NCBI GenBank assembly: GCA_002415485.1
Contig: DHYU01000049.1
Span: forward strand, 18,433-50,467
Length of the DNA stretch: 32,035 nucleotides
Origin: Proteobacteria bacterium UBA5122
Lineage (GTDB): Bacteria; Pseudomonadota; Gammaproteobacteria; Tenderiales; Tenderiaceae
Reading direction: 5' to 3'
A program made the translations under genes and the position numbers. Shown piece after piece: positions 25,503 through 32,035 of this stretch (within the stretch, counting starts at the first letter, position 1; each line of letters begins with the position of its first letter). Under the pieces are notes generated by a model that was not told where the DNA came from, ran no database searches, and saw nothing but the letters and a program-made list of their open reading frames with translations.

Positions 25503-26237
25503 ATGAAAAGAGATAAAAGAAGAGATATGAAGTTTAAGGCTGCCCTGCTTTGCGCAGGGCTCTGCATTGGCGCACCTACAACCCACGCCACCGTCATTGA
25601 TTTCACGGCAAACGCCACACACGCCATGGGCCTCGCATGGCCAAACTATCCATCCACCGTCGGAGGAAAAGCCGATTTCGCCAGCACCCCTGGCTCCGGG
25701 GCAGTCTACGGGGGCGGGCAATACTACACTGGCGCCGGAACCATGACATTGACATTCAACCCCGAATTCGGCGGTACTGTTCCAGGCCCAAGCAGCATGG
25801 CCCTATTTGTCGATCAGGGCCACACCGATAGCTCCGGTATCTATGACCTGCTTTCCATGGGGATCAGCTGGGGCACCTACGCCCATTTCTACCTCAGCCT
25901 CTACTTCACGACGGGAACACTGGTCAGTGAAAGCTACGCAGATGCGATCGCAGTGTTGGCCTCTGCCGATGCGCTGAACAATGACCTGTTGAAACCCCTC
26001 GGCGTCTTCCGTGCAGATAGCTGGTATAACGTTGGCGCACACTATGGACAGCTTGGCAGCCTCACTACCAGCGGCCCGGACCAAGTCGTTGGCGGTACTG
26101 CCCCCACCGGAGGAAGTACAGCACCACAACCGGCAACCAGTGTGCCTGAACCCGCCACCTTGGGACTCATGATGGCCGGCGTAGCCCTCCTGCTGGCGGG
26201 CTCTCGTCGCCGTGCTACAGCCAAAGCCTGTTGTTGA
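25503..26237 (+). CDS. PEP-CTERM sorting-domain protein
   Basis: This is an exported protein with a C-terminal PEP-CTERM anchor, processed by an exosortase and usually found in biofilm-forming bacteria. The 244-aa product has an N-terminal signal (MKFKAALLCAGLCIGAPTTHA from residue 9), a Gly/Ser/Thr-rich beta region, and a C-terminal signal at 214-237: VPEPATLGLMMAG, a hydrophobic helix and RRR. A short tail (ATAKACC) follows. The ATG at 25503 has GAGGG upstream; a second ATG at 25527 is possible. The gene is preceded by the palindrome at 25418 and followed by a terminator, so it is transcribed alone. No exosortase gene is in the window. Confidence 0.9.
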   Translation: MKRDKRRDMKFKAALLCAGLCIGAPTTHATVIDFTANATHAMGLAWPNYPSTVGGKADFASTPGSGAVYGGGQYYTGAGTMTLTFNPEFGGTVPGPSSMALFVDQGHTDSSGIYDLLSMGISWGTYAHFYLSLYFTTGTLVSESYADAIAVLASADALNNDLLKPLGVFRADSWYNVGAHYGQLGSLTTSGPDQVVGGTAPTGGSTAPQPATSVPEPATLGLMMAGVALLLAGSRRRATAKACC

Positions 26238-26611
26238 TAACAACGTCACTTACTACCCGCCATCTTTGGGCGACCGGAATAAGCGTCCTTAATCACGGGA
26301 GGGGAGAATCCAACTCCCCTCCTCGTTTTGGTTCCTTTCGCCACCGACACCACACCCCTGGATATATGTATGCGACGCACCTGCCAGACTTATTCGATCT
26401 GGCCGATATGTGACGCCAGGCTACTCCATCAGCCAACCCGGCACCAATACCGACCATACAATTCGTTTCATTCTCCATCTCGACAGAATCTTCCATATTC
26501 AAAATAGACCGCCTTTCTTAAACCAGCTTGAAAGACAATTCATCTAGCAACTGTTAGGCTAGCTTCAACACCGCCGATAACATCTATATCCAGCCGAGCA
26601 AGGTGCCCCGC
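26238..26611. other. Intergenic region, right end of the island cargo
   Basis: These 374 bases contain the terminator for the PEP-CTERM gene and then about 280 bases with no convincing gene, RNA or transposase remnant. The stretch is AT-richer than its surroundings. It ends at the phosphorylase relic that precedes the right direct repeat. Confidence 0.6.
26298..26329 (+). terminator. Intrinsic terminator after the PEP-CTERM gene
   Basis: A 9-bp stem (GGAGGGGAG and CTCCCCTCC) with a 7-base loop is followed by TCGTTTT, about 60 bases after the stop codon. Confidence 0.85.
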
Positions 26612-26767
26612 ATGTCCACCAAAGTCAGTAAACCTGCCATTGACTGCCTGACACTCAAATTTATTACCATCGACACATATCGCGAATATGTCGCCTATCT
26701 CAACCGCTGCAGCGGCTATCGCATCGGCGACAGCGCGCACCTGCCCACCGCCTTTGTCGATAACTAA
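26612..26767 (+). pseudogene. In-frame relic of a second phosphorylase gene
   Basis: A 51-codon frame begins like the intact phosphorylase (IDTYREYVAYLNRC against IDTYRENVAYLHRDC). It then jumps directly to the last 18 residues (SGYRIGDSAHLPTAFVDN) and the stop codon. About 470 codons are missing, in frame. The joint falls where the two parts share similar bases (agcg and tatcg), suggesting slippage between short homologies. Its last 59 bases are in the right direct repeat. It is too short for activity, and the N-terminal part has diverged from the intact gene. Confidence 0.88.
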
Positions 26768-26812
26768 CCCGTAACAGGACGTACCAATGTTGATACTTGG
26801 TTTTCCCGATTC
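26709..26812 (+). repeat. 104-bp perfect direct repeat, right copy
   Basis: Identical to 19572-19675. It holds the 3' end of the phosphorylase relic, the spacer with the AGGA site, and the first nine codons of the intact PRPP synthetase gene. Recombination between the copies would delete 7137 bases and leave an intact phosphorylase-PRPP synthetase pair. Confidence 0.97.
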
Positions 26813-27653
26813 ACAGCCTCAGGCACAGGCACTGGCGACACAGCTCCACGCCGACTATGCCCAGATCGATATTCATCGTTTTCCCGATGGCGAAAGCAAA
26901 CTCACGCTGCCGGCAACACTGCCACCGCGGATCATCCTCTTTCGCAGCCTGCACCAACCCAACGATAAACTGATTGAACTACTGCTGGCCTGCAAAACAG
27001 CGCGCACACAGGGCGTCAGCCACATCACGCTGATCGCGCCCTATCTGTGCTACATGCGCCAGGACATCGCCTTTCACCCCGGCGAAGCAGTAAGCCAAAC
27101 CATCATCGGCCAGTGGCTGGCAGAACTCACTGATGCCGTCATCACCGTCGACCCGCACCTGCACCGCATCGCTCACTTAAGCGAAGCGATACCGAGGCCA
27201 CGCGCCATCGCCCTCAGCGCTATGCCCGCGATGGCAGACTTTTTACGTCAGCGCTTTGCCGACGCCGTGCTCGTCGGCCCCGATGCCGAATCGCAACAGT
27301 GGGTCGCCAGTCTGGCCGATGCCGCGCAACTATCGTGGGGCATTGCCGAGAAAGTACGCAGCGGTGATTACGATGTGGTGATCACACTGCCTTCACTCGA
27401 CGTGACTGGCCGTGATGTGGTGCTCGTCGACGACATGATCAGCACCGGCCGCACCTTAAAACAAGCGGCCAGCGCACTGCGCCAGCAAGGCGCATGCTCA
27501 GTGCATGCGCTGGTGGTCCACGCACTGTTTTCTGATGATCAGGACTGGCGCCATGATTTGGGCCTGGATGGGATCTGGAGCAGCGACAGCGTACCCCATG
27601 CCAGCAATGCCTTTTCATTAACGGCCCTGCTGGCTAGCGCAGTGCACAATTAA
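26787..27653 (+). CDS. Ribose-phosphate diphosphokinase, class III-like
   Basis: PRPP synthetase transfers pyrophosphate from ATP to ribose 5-phosphate. The 288-aa protein is shorter than classical bacterial Prs (about 315) and resembles archaeal class III enzymes. Motifs are the RFPDGES ribose/ATP segment (about 31-37), the flexible-loop region YMRQDIAFHPGEAVS (about 89-104), VDPHLHR for metal binding, and the PRPP motif DVVLVDDMISTGRT. The substrate may be ribose 5-phosphate or a product of the phosphorylase pathway; this is inference. AGGA 7 bases upstream supports the ATG. Its stop codon overlaps that of the convergent chemoreceptor gene by 4 bases. Confidence 0.9.
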   Translation: MLILGFPDSQPQAQALATQLHADYAQIDIHRFPDGESKLTLPATLPPRIILFRSLHQPNDKLIELLLACKTARTQGVSHITLIAPYLCYMRQDIAFHPGEAVSQTIIGQWLAELTDAVITVDPHLHRIAHLSEAIPRPRAIALSAMPAMADFLRQRFADAVLVGPDAESQQWVASLADAAQLSWGIAEKVRSGDYDVVITLPSLDVTGRDVVLVDDMISTGRTLKQAASALRQQGACSVHALVVHALFSDDQDWRHDLGLDGIWSSDSVPHASNAFSLTALLASAVHN

Positions 27654-29110
27654 ATCGCTTTCTGTCGCGCCTGCGCCATACGATGCATGATCTGTAGCGC
27701 TTGGGTGCTGGCCTCTTCCATCTCCTGAAAATCGTGCAGGATGCGCTCCAGCATCTTGGTGTCGTTTTGCCAGCGACCATCTTCAACCAGGGCCAATACT
27801 TCATGCATCCTTGAATGAACCCGTTCGTAGGGTTCATGCAACTGCTCAAACAGCCCTTCATCACAGTGCTCACCCACATCATTCTCACACCAAGACGCCA
27901 GACGACTGTTATTGCTTTCACCAGAGGCCACTCGCCATTCGTCAGAACGCGGACCAGCCTCAAGTGAGCGATAGCTGTTTTGTTTGTAGAGCACATGCTC
28001 CAGTTTGGCCAGTGTAATAAAACAACGATCACTCGCCGATGCTAAGCGGGCGGCTGATTCTTTCGCCCTGGCCGCAAACTGGTGCAAATCATTTTCGAAC
28101 TCGCCGATCACTTGCGATGAATCATCTGCGATGCGCTTCATCGCCTCTGTGTTCTCCAGCATCGCAGCGGCTTCCTGGTTAAACTGCTTGATCACTGGCG
28201 TGATTTCCTGTGTCGCCTTTTTGGTATGTTCCGCCAGGCTGCGAACCTCATCGGCAACCACCGCGAATCCACGGCCCTGTTCACCGGCACGGGCCGCTTC
28301 GATCGCAGCATTTAATGCCAATAAATTGGTCTGCTCTGCAATATTGGTAATCAATTGAATCAGCTTCGAGATATCGCCAGTACGTCCACTTAAGTCATGT
28401 ACGGTTTTATTGGTAGTGTTGATGATCTCATGCAAACTCGTGATATTGGCCAGCACCGGTCCAATCTCCGCGCTGCTTTTCTGCGCTCGGCTGGCCGTTT
28501 CTTGCGCAAGTCCTTGCACACCATTCAGCTCATCACTGACAGAGGCCAAACTGTTTTCCGCCCGCTGTAGATCCTTAAGTAATTTTTCCGTGTTCAGATC
28601 AGCCAGCTTGCCCAACAGTTCGTTCTTACCTGCATCGCGCTGGTTATCAATAATGGTGCCTAATGAGGCATCCAGTTGCTCCATGACCTTCTTAAAGTCG
28701 CCATGCAATCCACCGGTAATAGGTCGGCGAAAATATTTCCCCTGACTGACATAATCAAACGATGCCTTCACCTCGCGGAAGAATGTCTCCAACTGATCCA
28801 AAGAGTCGTTGAGATGCCAGGCGACCTGCCCGAGTTTGTCATCTCGATCAATCCCGACAACACGGTTATTGGATTCACCCGCAGCCACCTCGGTTACTAC
28901 CACATCCAACTTGGTCAGCAACTCATCGTCTTTGCTAGGGCGCGCCATCACGGTCGTCAGCAACAACCAGACAAGCACTGGCGCGGATATCGCCAACAAC
29001 ACCCAATCATCTGTGCCATGACGAAACAGACTGTACGCCACAACCAGCAGCACGTAGCCCAACAACACCCAAATGACCTTAGCCCTGGAGAGCGAGCACA
29101 AGCTCTTCAT
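27650..29110 (-). CDS. Methyl-accepting chemotaxis protein with CZB-like C-terminus
   Basis: This is a 486-aa chemoreceptor. Two membrane helices (about 10-30 and 36-55) flank almost no periplasmic loop, so the input is probably cytoplasmic. A HAMP-like helical region follows, then the signalling hairpin with IAEQTNLLALNAAIEAARAGEQGRGFAVVADEVRSLA. The C-terminus resembles a chemoreceptor zinc-binding (CZB) domain: LEHVLYKQNSYRSL, then SRLASWC, then HEPYERVHSRMHE. The canonical zinc Cys appears to be Ser. The ATG lies inside the PAS gene, 32 bases before its stop, with AAGGAA upstream, so the two genes are translationally linked. Confidence 0.9.
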   Translation of the reverse strand: MKSLCSLSRAKVIWVLLGYVLLVVAYSLFRHGTDDWVLLAISAPVLVWLLLTTVMARPSKDDELLTKLDVVVTEVAAGESNNRVVGIDRDDKLGQVAWHLNDSLDQLETFFREVKASFDYVSQGKYFRRPITGGLHGDFKKVMEQLDASLGTIIDNQRDAGKNELLGKLADLNTEKLLKDLQRAENSLASVSDELNGVQGLAQETASRAQKSSAEIGPVLANITSLHEIINTTNKTVHDLSGRTGDISKLIQLITNIAEQTNLLALNAAIEAARAGEQGRGFAVVADEVRSLAEHTKKATQEITPVIKQFNQEAAAMLENTEAMKRIADDSSQVIGEFENDLHQFAARAKESAARLASASDRCFITLAKLEHVLYKQNSYRSLEAGPRSDEWRVASGESNNSRLASWCENDVGEHCDEGLFEQLHEPYERVHSRMHEVLALVEDGRWQNDTKMLERILHDFQEMEEASTQALQIMHRMAQARQKAI

Positions 29111-29606
29111 AGCTCGTTTCCTTTTGCGTTAGAAAATCCACCAAAAACCGAGTCGAGGCCTCGATCGCCTGTTTCGGCCCCGCGTTCTTTTCTATCTCAA
29201 GCATTTGTTTATACAAACCGTCCACGATCTTCACCGAATCTGGGCGGGGCTTGCGTCTGACAGACAAATAACCAATCACCTTGCCATGACGGTTATAAGA
29301 AGGCGTGATATGCGTAAACACCCAATAGAAAGAACCATCGCTGGCCATGTTCTTTACAAACCCAAAGAACTCTTTTTCGGCCTTGATCAGATCCCAGGCC
29401 AGATTGAACGCTGCACGCGGCATATCGGGGTGACGAATAATGTTGTGCTGTTCGCCGATCAACTCACTTTCGCCATAACCGGCGAACTCCTGAAAGATAC
29501 GATTGCCATAGGTGATGCGCCCGGTCAGGTCGGTCTTGGAGACGATGAAATCGTCCTCGCGCATCACGCGCTCCTGCGACGTGGGTTGTATCAGCTTATT
29601 TTTCAT
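29079..29606 (-). CDS. Aer-like PAS sensor protein
   Basis: The 175-aa protein is a single PAS domain (about 20-125) of the Aer type, which in E. coli binds FAD to sense redox and oxygen for energy taxis. It shows KTDLTGRITYGNRIFQEFAGY, the conserved EQHNIIRHPDMPRAAFN, and FGFVKNMASDGSFYWVFTHITP. A C-terminal helix (about 130-175) follows. There is no membrane helix or signalling domain; the receptor module is the overlapping gene downstream. It therefore looks like a split Aer, with PAS input and MCP output as separate partners. Confidence 0.88.
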   Translation of the reverse strand: MKNKLIQPTSQERVMREDDFIVSKTDLTGRITYGNRIFQEFAGYGESELIGEQHNIIRHPDMPRAAFNLAWDLIKAEKEFFGFVKNMASDGSFYWVFTHITPSYNRHGKVIGYLSVRRKPRPDSVKIVDGLYKQMLEIEKNAGPKQAIEASTRFLVDFLTQKETSYEELVLALQG

Positions 29607-29775
29607 ATCATTCCATACACTCAGCTTGAATCTGGTTTAAGATACGGCAGACACTATAGAAACCTCGAACACGCCCCCCGAAAGAGCACGCGCTAGACGA
29701 TAAGACGCAATAAAACATTGCAACCGCAGCTTTCTTATCGGGCTTTGCCCCATATTCGTTAGGGAATTTCAATTT

Positions 29776-30636
29776 GTGCACCAAATAACAACACCAGCAC
29801 GCACCATTTTGATCACCGGCTGCTCCAGCGGCATCGGTCTACGCGCAGCAGAGATATTGCATGAACGCGGTTACCGTGTGTTCGCCAGCGCCCGTAAATC
29901 GCAAGACGTGCACACCCTGGCCGACCGCGGCTTCGAGGCCTTGCAACTGGACCTCGCCGACTCCGCCTCGATCCGCGCCGCTGTCGATGAGGTGTTGAGC
30001 CGCAGCAACGGCCAGCTCTATGCGTTGTTCAACAATGGTGCCTATGGCCAGCCCGGCGCCGTCGAAGACCTCAGCCGCGACGTGTTGCGGGCCCAGTTCG
30101 AGACCAACCTCTTCGGCTGGCACGAATTGACCAGCCTGATCATCCCGGTCATGCGCCGCCAGGGCCATGGCCGCATCATCCACAACAGCTCCGTGCTCGG
30201 CCTCGCCGCCCTGCCCTACCGCGGCGCATATAACGCCAGCAAGTTCGCGCTCGAAGGCCTCACCGACACCCAGCGCATGGAACTGCACGGCAGCGGCATT
30301 CATATCTCGCTGATCGAACCCGGCCCCATCACCAGCCGCTTCCGCGCCAACGCCTTCGAGATGTTCAAACAGAACATCGACCGCGAACACAGCGCCCACC
30401 GCGACTATTACCGCGGCGTCGAGGCCCGGCTGGCCAAGAAGGGCAATGCCCAACCGTTTACCCTGCCCGCCGATGCCGTGGTCGAAAAACTGATCCACGC
30501 CCTCGAATCCCCCAAGCCCCGCCCGCGCTATTACGTCACCGTGCCCACCTATCTGCTCGGTTATGCCCGCCGCCTGCTGTCCAGCCGCATGCTCGACCGC
30601 ATGCTGCGAAAAATCAGTTCCGGAGAAAACAAGTAA
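29776..30636 (+). CDS. Short-chain dehydrogenase/reductase (SDR)
   Basis: This 286-aa protein is a classical SDR using NAD(P)(H). It has the cofactor motif TGCSSGIG (residues 14-21), an FNNGAYG segment in place of NNAG, a catalytic Ser in NSSVLG, and Tyr152/Lys156 in YNASK. PGPIT follows as usual. Its substrate is unknown; the overall pattern resembles YbbO-type enzymes. The start is GTG at 29776 with AGGGA upstream; no ATG upstream is in frame. It is not obviously in an operon with acnB, which has its own promoter-like sequence. Confidence 0.88.
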   Translation: MHQITTPARTILITGCSSGIGLRAAEILHERGYRVFASARKSQDVHTLADRGFEALQLDLADSASIRAAVDEVLSRSNGQLYALFNNGAYGQPGAVEDLSRDVLRAQFETNLFGWHELTSLIIPVMRRQGHGRIIHNSSVLGLAALPYRGAYNASKFALEGLTDTQRMELHGSGIHISLIEPGPITSRFRANAFEMFKQNIDREHSAHRDYYRGVEARLAKKGNAQPFTLPADAVVEKLIHALESPKPRPRYYVTVPTYLLGYARRLLSSRMLDRMLRKISSGENK

Positions 30637-30652
30637 GCCCTCCCGATTTCGT

Positions 30653-30685
30653 GTTGGCCCGGTAAATCATGTAGAATCGGCCAAC
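30653..30685 (+). promoter_or_regulatory. Candidate acnB promoter with inverted repeat
   Basis: TAGAAT (30672-30677) is a good -10 box 46 bases before the acnB start; the -35 (TTCGTG, 18-base spacer) is weak. A perfect 7-bp inverted repeat GTTGGCC/GGCCAAC (30653-30659 and 30679-30685) brackets the -10 box and could be an operator. Confidence 0.4.
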
Positions 30686-30722
30686 TTTCCTATCAAGAAT
30701 TGACCAAAAAAGAGGTGTTTAA

Positions 30723-32035
30723 GTGTTAGAAGCCTATCGCCAACACGCCGCCGCACGCGCCGCCGAAGGCCTGCCGCCGTTGCCCCTGGATGCAAAACAA
30801 ACCGCTGATCTGATTGAACTTCTGAAAAAACCTGTCGCAGGTGAAGAAGCCACCCTGGTCGAGCTGTTCACCCACCGCGTCCCAGCGGGCGTTGACGATG
30901 CCGCCTATGTCAAAGCCGCCTTCCTGACCGCCATCACCCAGGGCGAAGCCAGCTCGCCGCTGATCGACGGCAAACACGCCGCCGAACTGCTCGGCACCAT
31001 GCTCGGCGGTTACAACATCCAGCCACTGATCGACCTGCTCGACAACGCCGAACTGGCGCCGATCGCCGTCACCGCGCTGTCCAAGACCCTGCTGATGTTC
31101 GACAACTACCACGACGTGGTCGACAAGGCCAAGGCCGGTAACGACTACGCCAAACAGGTCGCCGACGCGTGGGCCAATGCCGAGTGGTTCACCAACAAAC
31201 CCGAGATGGCGAAAGAGATCAAAGTCGTCGTCTTCAAGGTCGAAGGCGAGACCAACACCGACGACCTGTCACCCGCCTCCGAGGCCTGGAGCCGCCCCGA
31301 CATCCCGCTGCACGCCAAGGCGATGCTGGTCAGCAAGATGCCCGGCGCGCTGGACAAGATCGAAACCCTGAAGAAAGAAAAGGGCCTGCCCTTGGCCTAC
31401 GTCGGCGATGTCGTCGGCACCGGCTCTTCACGCAAATCCGCCATCAACTCCGTACTGTGGCACATGGGCAACGACATCCCGTTCGTGCCCAACAAACGCC
31501 AAGGCGGCGTCGTGCTCGGCGGCAAGATCGCACCGATCTTCTTCAATACTGCTGAAGACTCCGGCTGCCTGCCGATCGAGTGTGACGTATCCAAACTCAA
31601 CATGGGCGACGTGATCACCATCAAACCCTATGCTGGCGTGATCGAAAACGAGGCCGGTGAAGTCATCTCCCGCTTCGACCTCAAGCCCAGCACCATGGCC
31701 GACGAAGTCCGCGCCGGTGGCCGTATCCCGCTGATCATCGGCCGCTCACTGACCGACAAGACCCGCGAGGCCCTGGGCCTGACGCCTTCCACCGTCTTCC
31801 TGCGCCCCGAGGCCCCCGCCGACACCGGCAAGGGCTACACGCTGGCACAGAAGATGGTCGGCAAGGCCTGCGGCGTGACCGGCGTGCGCCCCGGCACCTA
31901 CTGCGAACCACGCATGACCACCGTCGGCTCACAAGACACCACCGGCGCGATGACCCGCGACGAGCTGAAAGAACTGGCCTGCCTCGGCTTCTCGGCCGAC
32001 CTGGTAATGCAGTCCTTCTGCCACACCGCCGCCTA
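30723..32035 (+). CDS. acnB: Aconitate hydratase B, 5' part (runs off the window)
   Basis: AcnB is the main TCA-cycle aconitase, interconverting citrate and isocitrate. The start is GTG at 30723, giving LEAYRQHAAARAAEGLPPLP, colinear with E. coli AcnB, with GAGGTG 5 bases upstream. The first 437 codons cover the HEAT-like N-terminal domain (about 1-160), the swivel domain (GETNTDDLSPA, then GDVVGTGSSRKSA) and the start of the catalytic core (GSQDTTGAMTRDEL, then VMQSFCHTAA). The cluster cysteines lie past the window. Nothing appears disrupted. Confidence 0.97.
   Translation, partial: MLEAYRQHAAARAAEGLPPLPLDAKQTADLIELLKKPVAGEEATLVELFTHRVPAGVDDAAYVKAAFLTAITQGEASSPLIDGKHAAELLGTMLGGYNIQPLIDLLDNAELAPIAVTALSKTLLMFDNYHDVVDKAKAGNDYAKQVADAWANAEWFTNKPEMAKEIKVVVFKVEGETNTDDLSPASEAWSRPDIPLHAKAMLVSKMPGALDKIETLKKEKGLPLAYVGDVVGTGSSRKSAINSVLWHMGNDIPFVPNKRQGGVVLGGKIAPIFFNTAEDSGCLPIECDVSKLNMGDVITIKPYAGVIENEAGEVISRFDLKPSTMADEVRAGGRIPLIIGRSLTDKTREALGLTPSTVFLRPEAPADTGKGYTLAQKMVGKACGVTGVRPGTYCEPRMTTVGSQDTTGAMTRDELKELACLGFSADLVMQSFCHTAA

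Larger units (their letters stand above)
19676..26708. other. 7-kb island between 104-bp direct repeats
   Basis: The segment splits what would otherwise be a continuous phosphorylase-PRPP synthetase operon. It contains a PRPP synthetase relic at the left, a phosphorylase relic at the right, and five cargo genes between them: response regulator, outer-membrane protein, histidine kinase, periplasmic protein and PEP-CTERM protein. Cargo base composition looks less GC-rich than the core genes by eye. No integrase, transposase or terminal inverted repeats are seen, so movement was probably by homologous recombination. Confidence 0.8.

Noticed and set aside
19676..26708. Island as an insertion sequence or prophage
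   Set aside because: No transposase, integrase, terminal inverted repeats or phage genes are present, and 104-bp coding-junction repeats are far longer than target-site duplications.

Overview
The window is chromosomal DNA from a gammaproteobacterium. The gene order is tRNA-Lys, queC, queE, cpoB, pal, tolB, tolA, tolR, tolQ, ybgC, ruvB, ruvA, ruvC, yebC, all on the minus strand, followed by PilZ, nadA and fmdB-aspS. This is a classical gammaproteobacterial arrangement seen in Pseudomonas and Chromatiales-like lineages. A PEP-CTERM protein, an archaeal-like AMP phosphorylase/PRPP synthetase pair, a Pseudomonas-like AspRS signature and GC-rich core genes fit an environmental, Chromatiales-like gammaproteobacterium. 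The species is not identifiable from sequence alone.

Layout. 1-9752 (minus): partial tRNA-Lys, queuosine genes (queC, queE), the Tol-Pal envelope system, and RuvABC plus YebC. 9753-10761: divergent leader, a PilZ protein, a small unknown gene, and a bidirectional terminator. 10763-14074 (minus): nadA, aspS and an FmdB zinc ribbon. 14385-17955 (plus): moeA, an NsrR-like Rrf2 regulator and an Atm1-type ABC exporter, ending in a clear terminator. 18068-27653: an AMP/thymidine phosphorylase gene and a class III-like PRPP synthetase gene, separated by a 7-kb island. 27650-29606 (minus): a PAS protein and a chemoreceptor, together resembling a split Aer. 29776 to the end (plus): a short-chain dehydrogenase and the first 437 codons of acnB.

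The most interesting feature is the island. A perfect 104-bp direct repeat (19572-19675 and 26709-26812) covers the phosphorylase/PRPP-synthetase junction on both sides. Inside the left repeat lies a decayed, frameshifted PRPP synthetase. Inside the right repeat lies a 51-codon in-frame relic of a second phosphorylase. Recombination between the repeats would restore one intact two-gene operon. This fits single-crossover integration of a circle, or an old tandem duplication with both inner copies decayed.

The cargo is a NarL-type response regulator, a beta-barrel-like outer membrane protein, a 7TMR-DISM-type histidine kinase, an unrecognised periplasmic protein and a PEP-CTERM protein. The two intergenic regions that drive divergent cargo genes share the motif CCT-N4-AGGGGRGTG, a candidate operator for the island's own two-component system. 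No transposase, integrase, CRISPR array or phage gene was seen.
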